From Opitutaceae bacterium (GTDB lineage Bacteria; Verrucomicrobiota; Verrucomicrobiia; Opitutales; Opitutaceae): a stretch of DNA of 21,198 bases. The DNA lies in assembly GCA_025352845.1 (NCBI GenBank), contig JANXSC010000623.1:1-21198 (forward strand). Direction: 5' to 3'. The first letter of the stretch is position 1. Each line of letters starts with the position of its first letter. Under the pieces are notes generated by a model. It was not told the origin of the DNA. It worked only from the letters and a program-made list of their open reading frames with translations, and did not search any database. Below are positions 7,656 through 15,493 of the stretch, piece by piece. The position numbers and the translations under genes were made by a program.

Positions 7656-7952
7656 CTACAACTCGGGTCTGCCTCGTGCGGCGTGCCACACGCGCAGGAT
7701 GTCCGCGGTCCGCCCGTTGAGGTTCAGTTCGTAGATCACGCGATACGGTTCGATGATGATTTCCCGGACAGATGGATTATTTTCTTCCGGCACGACGCGG
7801 CCAATTTGCGGAAAATCCGTAAGCAGTCGCGTGCGAGAAAAGATTTCGAGACCAAGCTTTTCGGCGGCAGTGCGATTGTCGGCGGCGATGTAACCGACGA
7901 TCGTGGCGAGATCGGCAATCGCCTCGTCGGACCAGATTATTTTTCGAGCCAT
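7656..7952 (-). CDS. ParE/RelE-superfamily toxin of a type II toxin-antitoxin pair
   Basis: A 98-residue protein of the RelE/ParE fold. It starts with ARKIIWSDEAIADLATIVGYIA, the typical helix-rich opening, followed by DNRTAAEKLGLEIFSRTRLL, then FPQIGRVVPE and the strand EIIIEPYRVIYEL, ending ADILRVWHAAR. That is the usual complete plan, and the length is normal for the family. The start overlaps the end of the upstream antitoxin gene by 16 bp, which argues for translational coupling. ParE members act on gyrase and RelE members cleave mRNA; the final WHAAR is more ParE-like, but the target cannot be set from sequence alone. Confidence 0.88.
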   Translation of the reverse strand: MARKIIWSDEAIADLATIVGYIAADNRTAAEKLGLEIFSRTRLLTDFPQIGRVVPEENNPSVREIIIEPYRVIYELNLNGRTADILRVWHAARGRPEL

Positions 7953-8122
7953 GACGGGAGGAACTTCTCGACCTCCTCCTGACTTTTCCAGCGGCCTTCG
8001 CGCACGGCTTGGCGACCCTTCTCCAACGCGGCGAGCAACGCGATCCGATCAGCGGCATCTTGTAGGGTCGCGCCTTCGGGAAGTGCCTCGATGGCGGCGT
8101 GCGCAGCTTCTTTTACGCTCAT
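7937..8122 (-). CDS. Antitoxin of the ParE-type module (addiction-module protein)
   Basis: A 61-residue protein directly upstream of the toxin gene and overlapping it by 16 bp, the classic antitoxin-first order. A helical N-terminal half (SVKEAAHAAIEALPEGATLQ) is followed by DAADRIALLAALEKGRQAVREGRW and the short tail SQEEVEKFLPSWLEK, which probably wraps the toxin. EGRWKSQEEVEKFL-type tails are common in antitoxins that accompany ParE/RelE toxins. Autoregulation of the pair's promoter (8123-8168) is expected from the family but no operator was identified. Homology alone is weak for so short a protein; the call rests mostly on its partner. Confidence 0.8.
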   Translation of the reverse strand: MSVKEAAHAAIEALPEGATLQDAADRIALLAALEKGRQAVREGRWKSQEEVEKFLPSWLEK

Positions 8123-8168
8123 GGGTGGAAACTGATTCTCGGTGGTGGGCGAGTCAAGGGGCCGGGCC

Positions 8169-9569
8169 TTACGCCGCCGGCACTTCCCAGCCCGGCCGAT
8201 AACTCTTTGTGAGCAGCGCGTGGGCTTCAGGGTTGTTGGTGATGCGGAGATTTTCGGCGTCCCATTGCAGGGCGGCGGCTGGGGCCACGACGTTCGACCC
8301 GCGCTTGGGGATCGCCGGTTTCGCGGCGCGGGTGGCGAGGTTTCCGAGTTGCACCGTCTCGGCGAGCGGGCCGGCGTAGTGGAAGCCCGCGCTCGTGCGG
8401 CCGCCAGTGAGGATCGCGTCGATCCAGAGATGGTGATGGTTGAGGCCCTTAATATCCTTGGGGTAGGTGAAGTCCTTGAAGTTTTCCACCGGGTAGAGCC
8501 GCGGGCCGCCGACGTGCGGGAGGACCATGTTGCCCTTTTCCCCGATGAAGAGCGACCCGTGCTGCGGCAGCTCGAGATCGGGTGGAAGTTGCGCGAGCTT
8601 GCGCGTGGGGCGCAGGCCGCCGTCGGTCCACGTGAGTTGCACGGTCGATCCGGTTGTAAATTCGGTGCCGGGGAAAACGTAGCGCACCGTCTCCATCGTG
8701 GGCCAGATGTGGCGGTTGATGCCGCTGTGGTCGGCGCTGATGGTCAGCGGTGCCTTCAGACCGAGCGCGGTGAACACCGGATCGAATATGTGCGCGCCGA
8801 AATCGCCGAGCGCGCCGCTGCCGAAATCCTGCCAGTCGCGCCACGCGAACGGATGATAGACGCCCGGCGCATACGGCCGGTGCGGCGCGCCGCCGAGCCA
8901 GAGATCCCAGTCGACACCCGCAGGCACGGGCCCGGACGCGGGTGGCTCGAGCAGGCGCGTGCGTTCGTTGCCGGTGAAGGCGAGCCATGAGTGAACTTCC
9001 TTCACCTTGCCGATCACGCCTTCGCGAATTAGACGCGTGGCGAGGCGATACTCCACGGAGGAATGAATCTGGTTTCCCATCTGCGTGACGACATCCTTCT
9101 TCTCGGCCCAGATGCGGAGCTGGCGGCATTCCCACACGGTGTGCGCGAGTGGTTTTTCGCAATAGACGTGCTTGCCGCGGCGCATCGCCTCGACGGCGGC
9201 GAGTGCGTGCATGTGGTCGGGCGTCGCGACGATCACGGCGTCGACAGTGTCGCCGAGTTTTTCCAGCATCGCGCGGAAATCGGAAAAGTGCGGCGTGCCG
9301 GGATGATCGGCGTCGGCCTTCGCGAAGCTCGCTTGGTCGATGTCGCAGAACGCGACGAATTTCGCCGCCGCGTGCGAGGCCACACTGTGCAGGTCGGCGT
9401 AGCCGCGGGCGCTGACGCCGATGGCGGCGAGCTGCACGCGGCTGTTGGGATTGGCGGCGCGCAACACGGCAGGGAAACCGAGCGCGGCGGCGGTGCCGGC
9501 GAGCGCGGAGTGTTTCAGAAACGTGCGGCGCGTGGGGGCGGTGACGGGTGAAGTCGGGGCGGAGTGCAT
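8169..9569 (-). CDS. Gfo/Idh/MocA-family oxidoreductase with Tat signal
   Basis: An NAD(P)-dependent sugar or polyol oxidoreductase, 466 residues from the ATG at 9569. A twin-arginine signal TRRTFLKHSALAG (residues 13-25) is followed by a hydrophobic segment and LRAANPN, so export with a bound cofactor is likely, as known for Tat-exported members of this family in Verrucomicrobia and Planctomycetes. The Rossmann region reads AAIGVSARGY (48-57), a variant of the Gly-rich loop, then VDAVIVATPDHMHA and the hallmark CEKPLAHT (137-144). The C-terminal substrate domain contains LAFTGNERTRLLEPP, DFGAHIFDP and LNHHHLWIDAI. The frame extends upstream to 9635, but only the 9569 start places the Tat motif close to the N-terminus. 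It is divergent from the lyase at 9710, with a shared 140-bp regulatory gap. Confidence 0.9.
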   Translation of the reverse strand: MHSAPTSPVTAPTRRTFLKHSALAGTAAALGFPAVLRAANPNSRVQLAAIGVSARGYADLHSVASHAAAKFVAFCDIDQASFAKADADHPGTPHFSDFRAMLEKLGDTVDAVIVATPDHMHALAAVEAMRRGKHVYCEKPLAHTVWECRQLRIWAEKKDVVTQMGNQIHSSVEYRLATRLIREGVIGKVKEVHSWLAFTGNERTRLLEPPASGPVPAGVDWDLWLGGAPHRPYAPGVYHPFAWRDWQDFGSGALGDFGAHIFDPVFTALGLKAPLTISADHSGINRHIWPTMETVRYVFPGTEFTTGSTVQLTWTDGGLRPTRKLAQLPPDLELPQHGSLFIGEKGNMVLPHVGGPRLYPVENFKDFTYPKDIKGLNHHHLWIDAILTGGRTSAGFHYAGPLAETVQLGNLATRAAKPAIPKRGSNVVAPAAALQWDAENLRITNNPEAHALLTKSYRPGWEVPAA

Positions 9570-9589
9570 GGGAAACAAGACCGGGGCGT

Positions 9590-9600
9590 GAAACGGTTTC
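9590..9600. promoter_or_regulatory. LacI-type operator candidate GAAACGGTTTC
   Basis: A perfect 11-bp inverted repeat (GAAAC, central G, GTTTC) lies in the gap between the oxidoreductase and lyase genes. It resembles the GAAACCGGTTTC-like operators of LacI/GalR regulators. A one-mismatch version is at 13369-13379, upstream of the isomerase. This is motif evidence only. Confidence 0.4.
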
Positions 9601-9709
9601 GCGGGACGGACGGAGGACGGGTTGATGTATTTCACGCGCGGGGGAAGTGAGAACGCAAGCTCGCGCCCCGCGACGCCGGACCCGTAACTTTGGCGCGAGT
9701 TTCCCGCCC

Positions 9710-12241
9710 ATGTTTCATTTCGCCCCGCTGAGATTTTGCTTTGTCGCCGGTGTCGCCATCCTCGCGCTCGCGCGGGCGGGTGCGGCGGAGCCGGAGCCGC
9801 TTTTCGACTGGAGCGATTGGGAAAAATTTCGCGGCGGCGTCGAGCATCCGAGCGGGGCGTTCAAGCCCGCCGACATTTCACGGGCGCGGGAAAATTTGCG
9901 GCGCTACGCGTGGGCGAAGGCTTACCTCGCCGGTTTGGAGCGCGGCGCGCGGGGTCAGAGCGGCAAGCTGACACCCGACTATCTGCGCACGATGATTCCG
10001 GAGACGACGCCGGGCGACGTGAAGTTCACCCCATGCCCCGCGTGCCGCGATCAAGGCAAGCCGGTGCATCCGCACGGATTGTGGACTTGGCGGGAAGCGT
10101 CGCCGGACCAACTCGCGTGCAACGTGTGTCGCACGGTTTTCCCGAACGAAAAATATCCCGAGAGCATCGCGCTTCAGACGAAGTGGGGCGCACCGCAGAC
10201 GCTGACCTTCGCCGGCGGGGAACCGTTTGTCGTATTTGGCTACAGGACCGGTCGGCCCAGTTTCACGGCCAATATCCGTGCGCACAAAGTTGGCCACATG
10301 GCCGGCGTCGCGCGCACGCTGGCCGAAGCCCATCTGCTCACGGGCGATCGCGCGGCAGCGCAGGGGGTGCGCGCGATTTTGCTGCGTTTCGCGGAGTGTT
10401 ATCCGCGTTGGCTCGTGCACAATGGCTATGGGGAATTCGCCGACATGGACCCACGCGTCGCCGCGCAGTTTATCAACAACCTGCCCGAACCCGAGCTCGT
10501 TGCGCCGCCGAATCGTCCGGATCGGAAACTCCACACGGGCTACTGGACCGCGGGTCGCGCGAGCGGGGTGGGGCAGGAGTCGGGGTTCGTTCGCCGCGTC
10601 GTCGAGGCCTACGATTTCACCTGCAACGTGCGGCAGGTTGATGGCACTCCGCTCTACACCGACGCCGAGCGCCGGCTGATCGAGCGTGATTTGCTGCTGG
10701 AGAGCACGCTGCTCCTCGTGAGCGACAAGGCGATCAACAACAAGTCGGTGGGCAACCGCACCGCGGCGGCGCTCGTCGGCTTGTGCGTTGGCCACCCCGG
10801 GCTTGTGCGTTTCGGTTGGGATGGATTCCAGCAGACGATCGACGAATGGTTTTTGTCCGATGGCACGACCTCGGAATCGCCCGCCTACGCGACGATGACG
10901 CTAGGGAATATCTGGGACATGCCGCAGGCGCTGCGCGGCTACACCGAGCCGGCCGCTTACCGCGCGCCCGACGGAAAGCGTCGTGTGGCCGTCGATCTCT
11001 ATCACGGCACGGCCTACGAGCGCGTGTGGGAAAATTGTTTCAAGGGCCTGCAGGGTGACCTGACATTTCCGGCCTACGCGGACTCGTATCGCGACTCGCG
11101 ACTCGGCGCGAATTTCGTGGAGCTGATGGCGGCCAACTATCCCGAACGCCCCGAATATCTCGCGCTGCTCAAGGAAACCTGTGGCGACGATCTCGCGAGA
11201 GGTTACGCGCCGCTCGCGCTCTACTATCGTGAGCCGGGGCTTGAAAGGAAAACGGCTCCGCGGATTACGCTGCCGGATTTTTGTCCGCCCGATCTCCGCA
11301 TCGGGCACATGCGCAGCGGGGTCGACGGACGGGAGAGTCTGCTGCTCCTCAGCGCGAGCCGCTGGGGCGGCCATCACCATCAGGACAGCCTCAACCTCAC
11401 CTACTGGAAAAACGGCCGCGAGCTCCTCTCCGATCTCGGTTACCTGTGGGATCACCCGCTCAAGCACCAGACTTCGCGGACGGTGGCGCACAACACCGTC
11501 ATCTTCGACGAAAAGGATCAGCTGACGAAGGAACGTGGCGGCGACGTGACGTTCTTCCGCACCTCGGAGCACGTCAAAGTCATGGAGGCGACGTCGCAGG
11601 CTTACGCTCAGGCGAAAACTTACCGTCGCACCTCCGCGCTGATCGATCACGGCGCAGGGCGGAGTTACGTCGTGGATTTCTTCCGCGTCCAAGGCGGGCA
11701 GACGCAGGATTTCGTTTACCACGCCGCGGCGAAGACCGTGGAGATTTTAGATCGCACGACCGAGGTCACATCGACCGCGATGAAGTTCTACGATTTCAGC
11801 GCCGTGCGTTCCGTTGCGGGCAGCGACGTGTGGCGCGCGGCGTGGTCAGCCGGTCCGGATCAAACGTGTGTCGCGTGGAACGTGAGCCCACCCGGCGAAC
11901 GCGTGTTCGTCGCCGACGGCTGGGGCCAGCGCGATTGGAAAAACTCCGATCTCGGCGCGACGCTCGCTTACATCGTGCGTCGCACCGAGGGCGATGGACT
12001 CAAGTTGTTCGTCTCGGTCTTCGAGGGCGTTGCCGGCGGAAAGCCGTTCGTGCGCTCCGTCGTGTCGCCCGCGCCCGGCGTGCTCGCGATCGAGACGGCG
12101 CTCGGGACCGACTACGTGTGGTCTGATCCCGCGGGTGGGGTGAGATCGCTTCCGGCCGTCGCGGGCGGGCGAGCGCTGCGCGGACCATTTGCCGTCACCT
12201 CCGTGCAAGCGGGCCGGGTCGCGTGGACCTACGAAAATTAG
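9710..12241 (+). CDS. Secreted heparinase II/III-like polysaccharide lyase
   Basis: Probable beta-eliminative cleavage of a uronate-containing polysaccharide in the periplasm or outside the cell. The 843-residue product has a signal peptide (1-26, hydrophobic FVAGVAILAL, cleavage near GAA/EP). An alpha-helical toroid-like N-terminal region includes a four-cysteine motif CPAC...CNVC (Cys109, 112, 137, 140) that looks like a zinc knuckle. The heparinase II/III beta-domain contains SRWGGHHHQDSLNLTYW (His555-557, Gln558, Asp559), LLSDLGYLWDHPLKHQTSRT and AHNTVIFDEKDQ. The length suits the family. The ATG at 9710 is chosen over the in-frame 9647 because it places the signal peptide at the N-terminus. 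The polysaccharide family and substrate are not resolved. It converges on the dehydrogenase gene with only 25 bp between the stop codons. Confidence 0.88.
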   Translation: MFHFAPLRFCFVAGVAILALARAGAAEPEPLFDWSDWEKFRGGVEHPSGAFKPADISRARENLRRYAWAKAYLAGLERGARGQSGKLTPDYLRTMIPETTPGDVKFTPCPACRDQGKPVHPHGLWTWREASPDQLACNVCRTVFPNEKYPESIALQTKWGAPQTLTFAGGEPFVVFGYRTGRPSFTANIRAHKVGHMAGVARTLAEAHLLTGDRAAAQGVRAILLRFAECYPRWLVHNGYGEFADMDPRVAAQFINNLPEPELVAPPNRPDRKLHTGYWTAGRASGVGQESGFVRRVVEAYDFTCNVRQVDGTPLYTDAERRLIERDLLLESTLLLVSDKAINNKSVGNRTAAALVGLCVGHPGLVRFGWDGFQQTIDEWFLSDGTTSESPAYATMTLGNIWDMPQALRGYTEPAAYRAPDGKRRVAVDLYHGTAYERVWENCFKGLQGDLTFPAYADSYRDSRLGANFVELMAANYPERPEYLALLKETCGDDLARGYAPLALYYREPGLERKTAPRITLPDFCPPDLRIGHMRSGVDGRESLLLLSASRWGGHHHQDSLNLTYWKNGRELLSDLGYLWDHPLKHQTSRTVAHNTVIFDEKDQLTKERGGDVTFFRTSEHVKVMEATSQAYAQAKTYRRTSALIDHGAGRSYVVDFFRVQGGQTQDFVYHAAAKTVEILDRTTEVTSTAMKFYDFSAVRSVAGSDVWRAAWSAGPDQTCVAWNVSPPGERVFVADGWGQRDWKNSDLGATLAYIVRRTEGDGLKLFVSVFEGVAGGKPFVRSVVSPAPGVLAIETALGTDYVWSDPAGGVRSLPAVAGGRALRGPFAVTSVQAGRVAWTYEN

Positions 12242-12266
12242 CCCCCACCGTGAACGCGGATTGGAA

Positions 12267-13217
12267 TCAGTAGCCGCGTTCCGTCACGACGGAATTTTGC
12301 AGCGGTTCACCGCGTTCGAAGCGCGCGAGGTTTTCAAGAAACACGTCGACCTTGCGGTCGGTCTCGCCGGGAAAGCGGCCGCCGGTGTGCTGCGAGAGGA
12401 GGACTTTCGGGTGACGCCAGAGCGGGCTCTCCGCCGAGAGCGGCTCGAGGGCGGTGACGTCGAGCACGGCACCGCCGAGGTGGCCGGCATCGAGGAGCGC
12501 GACGAGCGCGACTTCGTCGAGCGTGGAGCCGCGGCCGACGTTGCAGATGACGGCGTCGCGCTTCAGCCGCGCGAGCCGCGCGTGGTTGAGGAACCCGATC
12601 GTCTCCGGCGTGTGCGGCAGAGTGTTGATCAGGAGATCGGTTTCGGCGAGCGCGCGGTCGAGTTCGGCGGCGGTCGAGAGTGAGCCCGCGCGCGCGGTGC
12701 GGGAAAACAAAGTCGCGTGCGCGTCGAACGCGGTAAGCACGCGCGCGAGGCGCTGCGCGATCGCGCCGGCACCGAGGATGAGCACGCGCTGGCCGTCGAG
12801 TGCGCGAATCGCGGGCTCGACCTCGGTTTTGATCCAGCGTGCCGTTGGTTGCGCAGCGAGGAGCCGTGGGAGCTGGCGGTAGATGGCGAGGATGCCGGCG
12901 AGCGCCGCTTCCGCGACCGCACGATCGTAAAAGCCGGCGAGGTTGGTGAGCTGCACGGGCGTCGCACGCGGCGGAGCGTTGATTTTCAGATAGGCATCGA
13001 CGCCGGCAGAATCGAGCTGCACCCAGCGCAGACCCGGCGCGGCGTCGAGCCACGCGGCGGGGACGTTGCCGAAGATGACCTCGGCCGCAGCGATGGCGGC
13101 GCGCTTTTCCGTCTCGGGCAGCGCGGACCCAAAACTCACCGCGTGCCCGCGCAGCGCAGCGCGTAAACGCTCGCGCGGTGTTTCCCCGAGGCCGGCGACC
13201 ATGATGCAGACGTTCAT
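12267..13217 (-). CDS. D-2-hydroxyacid dehydrogenase family protein
   Basis: An NAD(P)-dependent oxidoreductase interconverting 2-keto acids and D-2-hydroxyacids, 316 residues. The N-terminal catalytic-domain half ends near LTNLAGFYDRAVAE. The Rossmann fold carries VLILGAGAIAQRLA (nucleotide loop at 149-154), and the catalytic trio is complete: Arg229 in NVGRGSTLDE, Glu258 in DVTALEPL and His277 in LSQHTGG. TLPHTPETIGFL is the usual family block. The ATG at 13217 begins the first strand (NVCIMVAG); the frame also allows 13238. Many members act on glyoxylate/hydroxypyruvate or phosphoglycerate, but the substrate here is unknown. Its place beside a lyase and an IolB/KduI-type isomerase suggests a role in sugar-acid catabolism (inference). 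Confidence 0.88.
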   Translation of the reverse strand: MNVCIMVAGLGETPRERLRAALRGHAVSFGSALPETEKRAAIAAAEVIFGNVPAAWLDAAPGLRWVQLDSAGVDAYLKINAPPRATPVQLTNLAGFYDRAVAEAALAGILAIYRQLPRLLAAQPTARWIKTEVEPAIRALDGQRVLILGAGAIAQRLARVLTAFDAHATLFSRTARAGSLSTAAELDRALAETDLLINTLPHTPETIGFLNHARLARLKRDAVICNVGRGSTLDEVALVALLDAGHLGGAVLDVTALEPLSAESPLWRHPKVLLSQHTGGRFPGETDRKVDVFLENLARFERGEPLQNSVVTERGY

Positions 13218-13310
13218 CGTCCCGCGAAAAAAGGCCAAAGCCCGCGCGGCACAAGACGCGAGTGTGACGCCGTGGGATTAACGAGCATTGAGGTCAGCAC
13301 GGTGCCTGCC

Positions 13311-13366
13311 GTGGCCCGGGCGTCCCGCCCGTGAATTGACCACCACGGGCAAGATGCCCGTGCCAC
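13311..13366. repeat. Intergenic copy of the 23-bp-arm palindromic repeat
   Basis: Inverted arms 13311-13333 and 13344-13366 match at 19 of 23 positions around a 10-bp spacer. The arms begin GTGGC and contain GGGCRTCYYGCCC. This is the same unit found in frame in the asparaginase gene at 111-158. It lies in the 262-bp divergent gap between the dehydrogenase and the isomerase genes. Confidence 0.8.
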
Positions 13367-13479
13367 TCAAAACGGTTTCCTCACTTCCTCCTACACCCGA
13401 TACCGTGGGTCGCACACTGTCAGCTGGCATTGCGGGCGGACTCGTGCCATCGCCTTCCTGCACTCCATCTTTCCTCCCC

Positions 13480-14328
13480 ATGCCCCGCCTGATTCGCGCT
13501 TCAGACAACCGCAACCAACCGCTCGTCACGCCGCGCGGCGAAGTGACGGCGCTGAGCTATTTCAATCTGCTGCGCCTGCGCGCGGGCGAGTCGCACGCGC
13601 TCGAGGTGCCAGGCTGCGAGCTTCTGTGCGTTGTGCTCTCGGGGCAGGCGGACATCACGGTGGGCACGCAGTCATTTTCCGGCGTGGGTCGGCGCGTGGA
13701 TATTTGGAGCGGGAATGCGGACTCGGTTTACTGCGGCACGGGCGCCCGGGTGACGGTGCGGGCGACGCGTGATGGCACGGAGGTGGCGGTCGCGGGCGCG
13801 GTATGCGCGACGCGGTTCGCGCCGTTTCGCATCACGCCGGAGGAAGTTGAAATGGTGGAAGTCGGGTCGCACGACACGCACTCGCGGCGGCGGATTTTTC
13901 ACATCCTCGGGCAAAACGGCGCGGGCCGCGCGGGCAACTTGCTCGTGAGCGAACTCTACGGCGACGCCGGCTGCTGGTCCGGTTATCCGCCCCACAAGCA
14001 CGACACCGAGCGCCCGCCCGACGAGACGGACTTCGAGGAAACCTACCACTACCGCTACCGGCCCGAGACCGGTTTCGGCGCGCAGTTTTGCTACCAGAAC
14101 GACGGCGGCGGCACCGAGCCACAGGTCGTGATGACGCGGCACGGCGACACGTTTCTCATCGATCGCGGCTATCATCCGACGCTGCGCGCACCGGGGCACG
14201 AGGGCTACATCTTCACGATTCTCGTCGGCCGGCACCAGCGTTCGCTCGTGCAATTCTTCGAGCCCACGCACACGCACCTTCTCGCAAAAATCCCCGGCAT
14301 CCAAGCGATGCGGGACAAGTTCAAGTGA
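13480..14328 (+). CDS. iolB: IolB/KduI-type sugar isomerase (5-deoxy-glucuronate isomerase-like)
   Basis: A bicupin isomerase of the KduI/IolB family, 282 residues. IolB converts 5-deoxy-glucuronate to 5-dehydro-2-deoxygluconate in inositol catabolism, and the related KduI isomerises the 5-keto-4-deoxyuronate released by uronate lyases. The metal site is visible in GYPPHKHDTERPP (His172, His174) with EETYHYRY (Glu187) and a later His in DRGYHPTLRAPGHEGY. ELLCVVLSGQADI is the typical N-terminal cupin strand. The ATG at 13480 is the natural start; the frame runs upstream through a palindromic repeat that is unlikely to be coding. No iolC, D, E or G gene is seen nearby, and the neighbour is a heparinase-type lyase, so a KduI-like role in uronate breakdown is a real alternative to inositol catabolism. 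Confidence 0.85.
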   Translation: MPRLIRASDNRNQPLVTPRGEVTALSYFNLLRLRAGESHALEVPGCELLCVVLSGQADITVGTQSFSGVGRRVDIWSGNADSVYCGTGARVTVRATRDGTEVAVAGAVCATRFAPFRITPEEVEMVEVGSHDTHSRRRIFHILGQNGAGRAGNLLVSELYGDAGCWSGYPPHKHDTERPPDETDFEETYHYRYRPETGFGAQFCYQNDGGGTEPQVVMTRHGDTFLIDRGYHPTLRAPGHEGYIFTILVGRHQRSLVQFFEPTHTHLLAKIPGIQAMRDKFK

Positions 14329-14353
14329 CTGGGCAACGGCCTGCATTTTGCGC

Positions 14354-14383
14354 TGTCATCCTGAGTGCAGCGGCGGAATCTTC
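14354..14383. repeat. TGTCATCCTGAG-type dispersed repeat remnant
   Basis: TGTCATCCTGAGTGCAGCGG resembles the TGTCATCCTGAGCG.AGCGAAGGATCT repeat seen between genes in many high-GC bacteria. It lies just after the isomerase stop codon. The copy is diverged and the assignment rests on recall of the motif only. Confidence 0.35.
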
Positions 14384-14437
14384 GCGCCGCTGCCGCGCTG
14401 CGGGAAACTCGCGGCGGGCGGAGTGCGATCGCATATC

Positions 14438-14511
14438 GTAGCGGCGGGCGTCTTTGCCCACCGAGGTTTGACGAGCGCCCTGAACCGGCGGGCAGGGACG
14501 CCCGCCTCTAC
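14438..14511. repeat. Palindromic repeat, 25-bp arms
   Basis: Arms 14438-14462 and 14487-14511 are inverted copies matching at 21 of 25 positions (start GTAG.GGCGGGCGTC) with a 24-bp spacer. The core GGGCGTC..TGCCC resembles the core of the repeats at 111-158 and 13311-13366, so it probably belongs to the same broad class. It lies in the 232-bp gap before the split receptor gene, 49 bp before the start codon. Confidence 0.7.
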
Positions 14512-14560
14512 ACACGCTGGCTTGATAATTATTTTCTTTGGATTTGCCTTGGGCGACCCC

Positions 14561-15385
14561 ATGAAAATCCGCCCTTGCGCTATCCTCGCTGGTGTTGCCG
14601 CTGCGCTTGTCCTCCTCGTTCCGACGCTGCGCGCCCAAGCGGTGCCGCCGTCCAAGCCCGCCGCGTCCGAGCCGGTCGAGGTGCTCTCGCCGTTCGTCGT
14701 CAACACCACCAAGGACACCGGCTACCAGGCCACGTCCACGCTGGCCGGCACGCGCCTCAACACCCCCGTCAAGGATCTCGCCGCCTCCATCTCGATCTAC
14801 ACGAAGGATTTCATCGAGGATATCGGTGCGACGAGTTCGGCTGATTTGCTCATCTACGCGACCGGCACCGATGCCGCCGGCGCGGGCGGCAACTATTCTG
14901 GCGCCAACAACGACATCAACGAGCCTCGCCCCGCCGGCAACAGCCCGCGCATCGACCCGCAGGGCACAAGCCGGTCCCGCGGCCTTGCGGCGCCCACGTT
15001 CACGCGCGGTTATTTCACGACGTCGATCCCGTTCGACGCCTACAACACGGGCACCGTCACCGTGAACCGCGGCCCCAACTCCGCGCTCTTTGGCGTCGGC
15101 AGTGCCGCGGGCGTCGTCGATACCGCGCTCATCGAGCCCGAGTTCCGCGGCCACCGGCACTCGGTCTCGCTCCGCTACGGCAACAACGACAGCTGGCGCG
15201 CCTCGACCGATTTCAATCTGCTGCTGCTGCCGCAAAAGGCCGCGTTCCGTCTCGCCACCGTGCGCGATCGCGAGGAGTTCAACCAGCGCCCGGCATTCGA
15301 GGACAAGCGCCGCGTCTATGGCGCGCTCACGATCAAGCCGACGAAGACCTATGTCGCCACCGATTTCCTTGGACGAAACCACTAA
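14561..15385 (+). pseudogene. TonB-dependent receptor, 5' fragment of a gene split by an insertion
   Basis: The fragment has a signal peptide (MKIRPCAILAGVAAALVLLV, cleavage near LRAQ), the TonB-box-like region VEVLSPFVVNT (residues 39-49) with KDTGYQATSTLAGTR, and a complete plug (about 70-190) with SISIYTKDFIEDIGA, FTRGYF, VTVNRGPNSALFGVGSAAGV. The first barrel strands follow. True receptor sequence stops at IKPTKT (residue 263, nt 15349); eleven foreign residues follow to a stop at 15383-15385. Receptors of this kind are usually near 1000 residues, so about three quarters of the barrel is missing here. The barrel resumes at 20356 in a frame that joins precisely. The truncated product could not form a pore and is probably non-functional. 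Confidence 0.85.
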
Positions 15386-15433
15386 AATCCGCGAATAACC
15401 TTCCCGGACTCTCTCAAAACCGATCCAGCGGCA

Positions 15434-15455
15434 CGTCGATGGTTCGTCGATGGTC
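15434..15455. repeat. 11-bp tandem repeat upstream of the inner TonB receptor
   Basis: CGTCGATGGTT (15434-15444) is followed directly by CGTCGATGGTC (15445-15455), 10 of 11 identical. Its period is close to one helical turn and it lies 38 bp upstream of the receptor start, so it could bind a regulator. No promoter could be assigned. Confidence 0.55.
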
Positions 15456-15493
15456 AATTTTTAGATGAAAAGTAATCCTCGGCCTTTTACCCC

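Noticed and set aside
7651..7669. A terminator for the toxin gene (ACCCGA stem around its stop codon)
   Set aside because: The stem is only 6 bp and no T-run follows on the minus strand.
13288..13479. N-terminal extension of the IolB-like protein
   Set aside because: It would translate through the intergenic palindromic repeat (GKMPVPL), and the conserved protein begins at 13480.
14561..15385. A functional short TonB receptor or plug-only protein
   Set aside because: The sequence stops mid-barrel at the joint with unrelated residues, and the rest of the same barrel is found in frame after the insertion.
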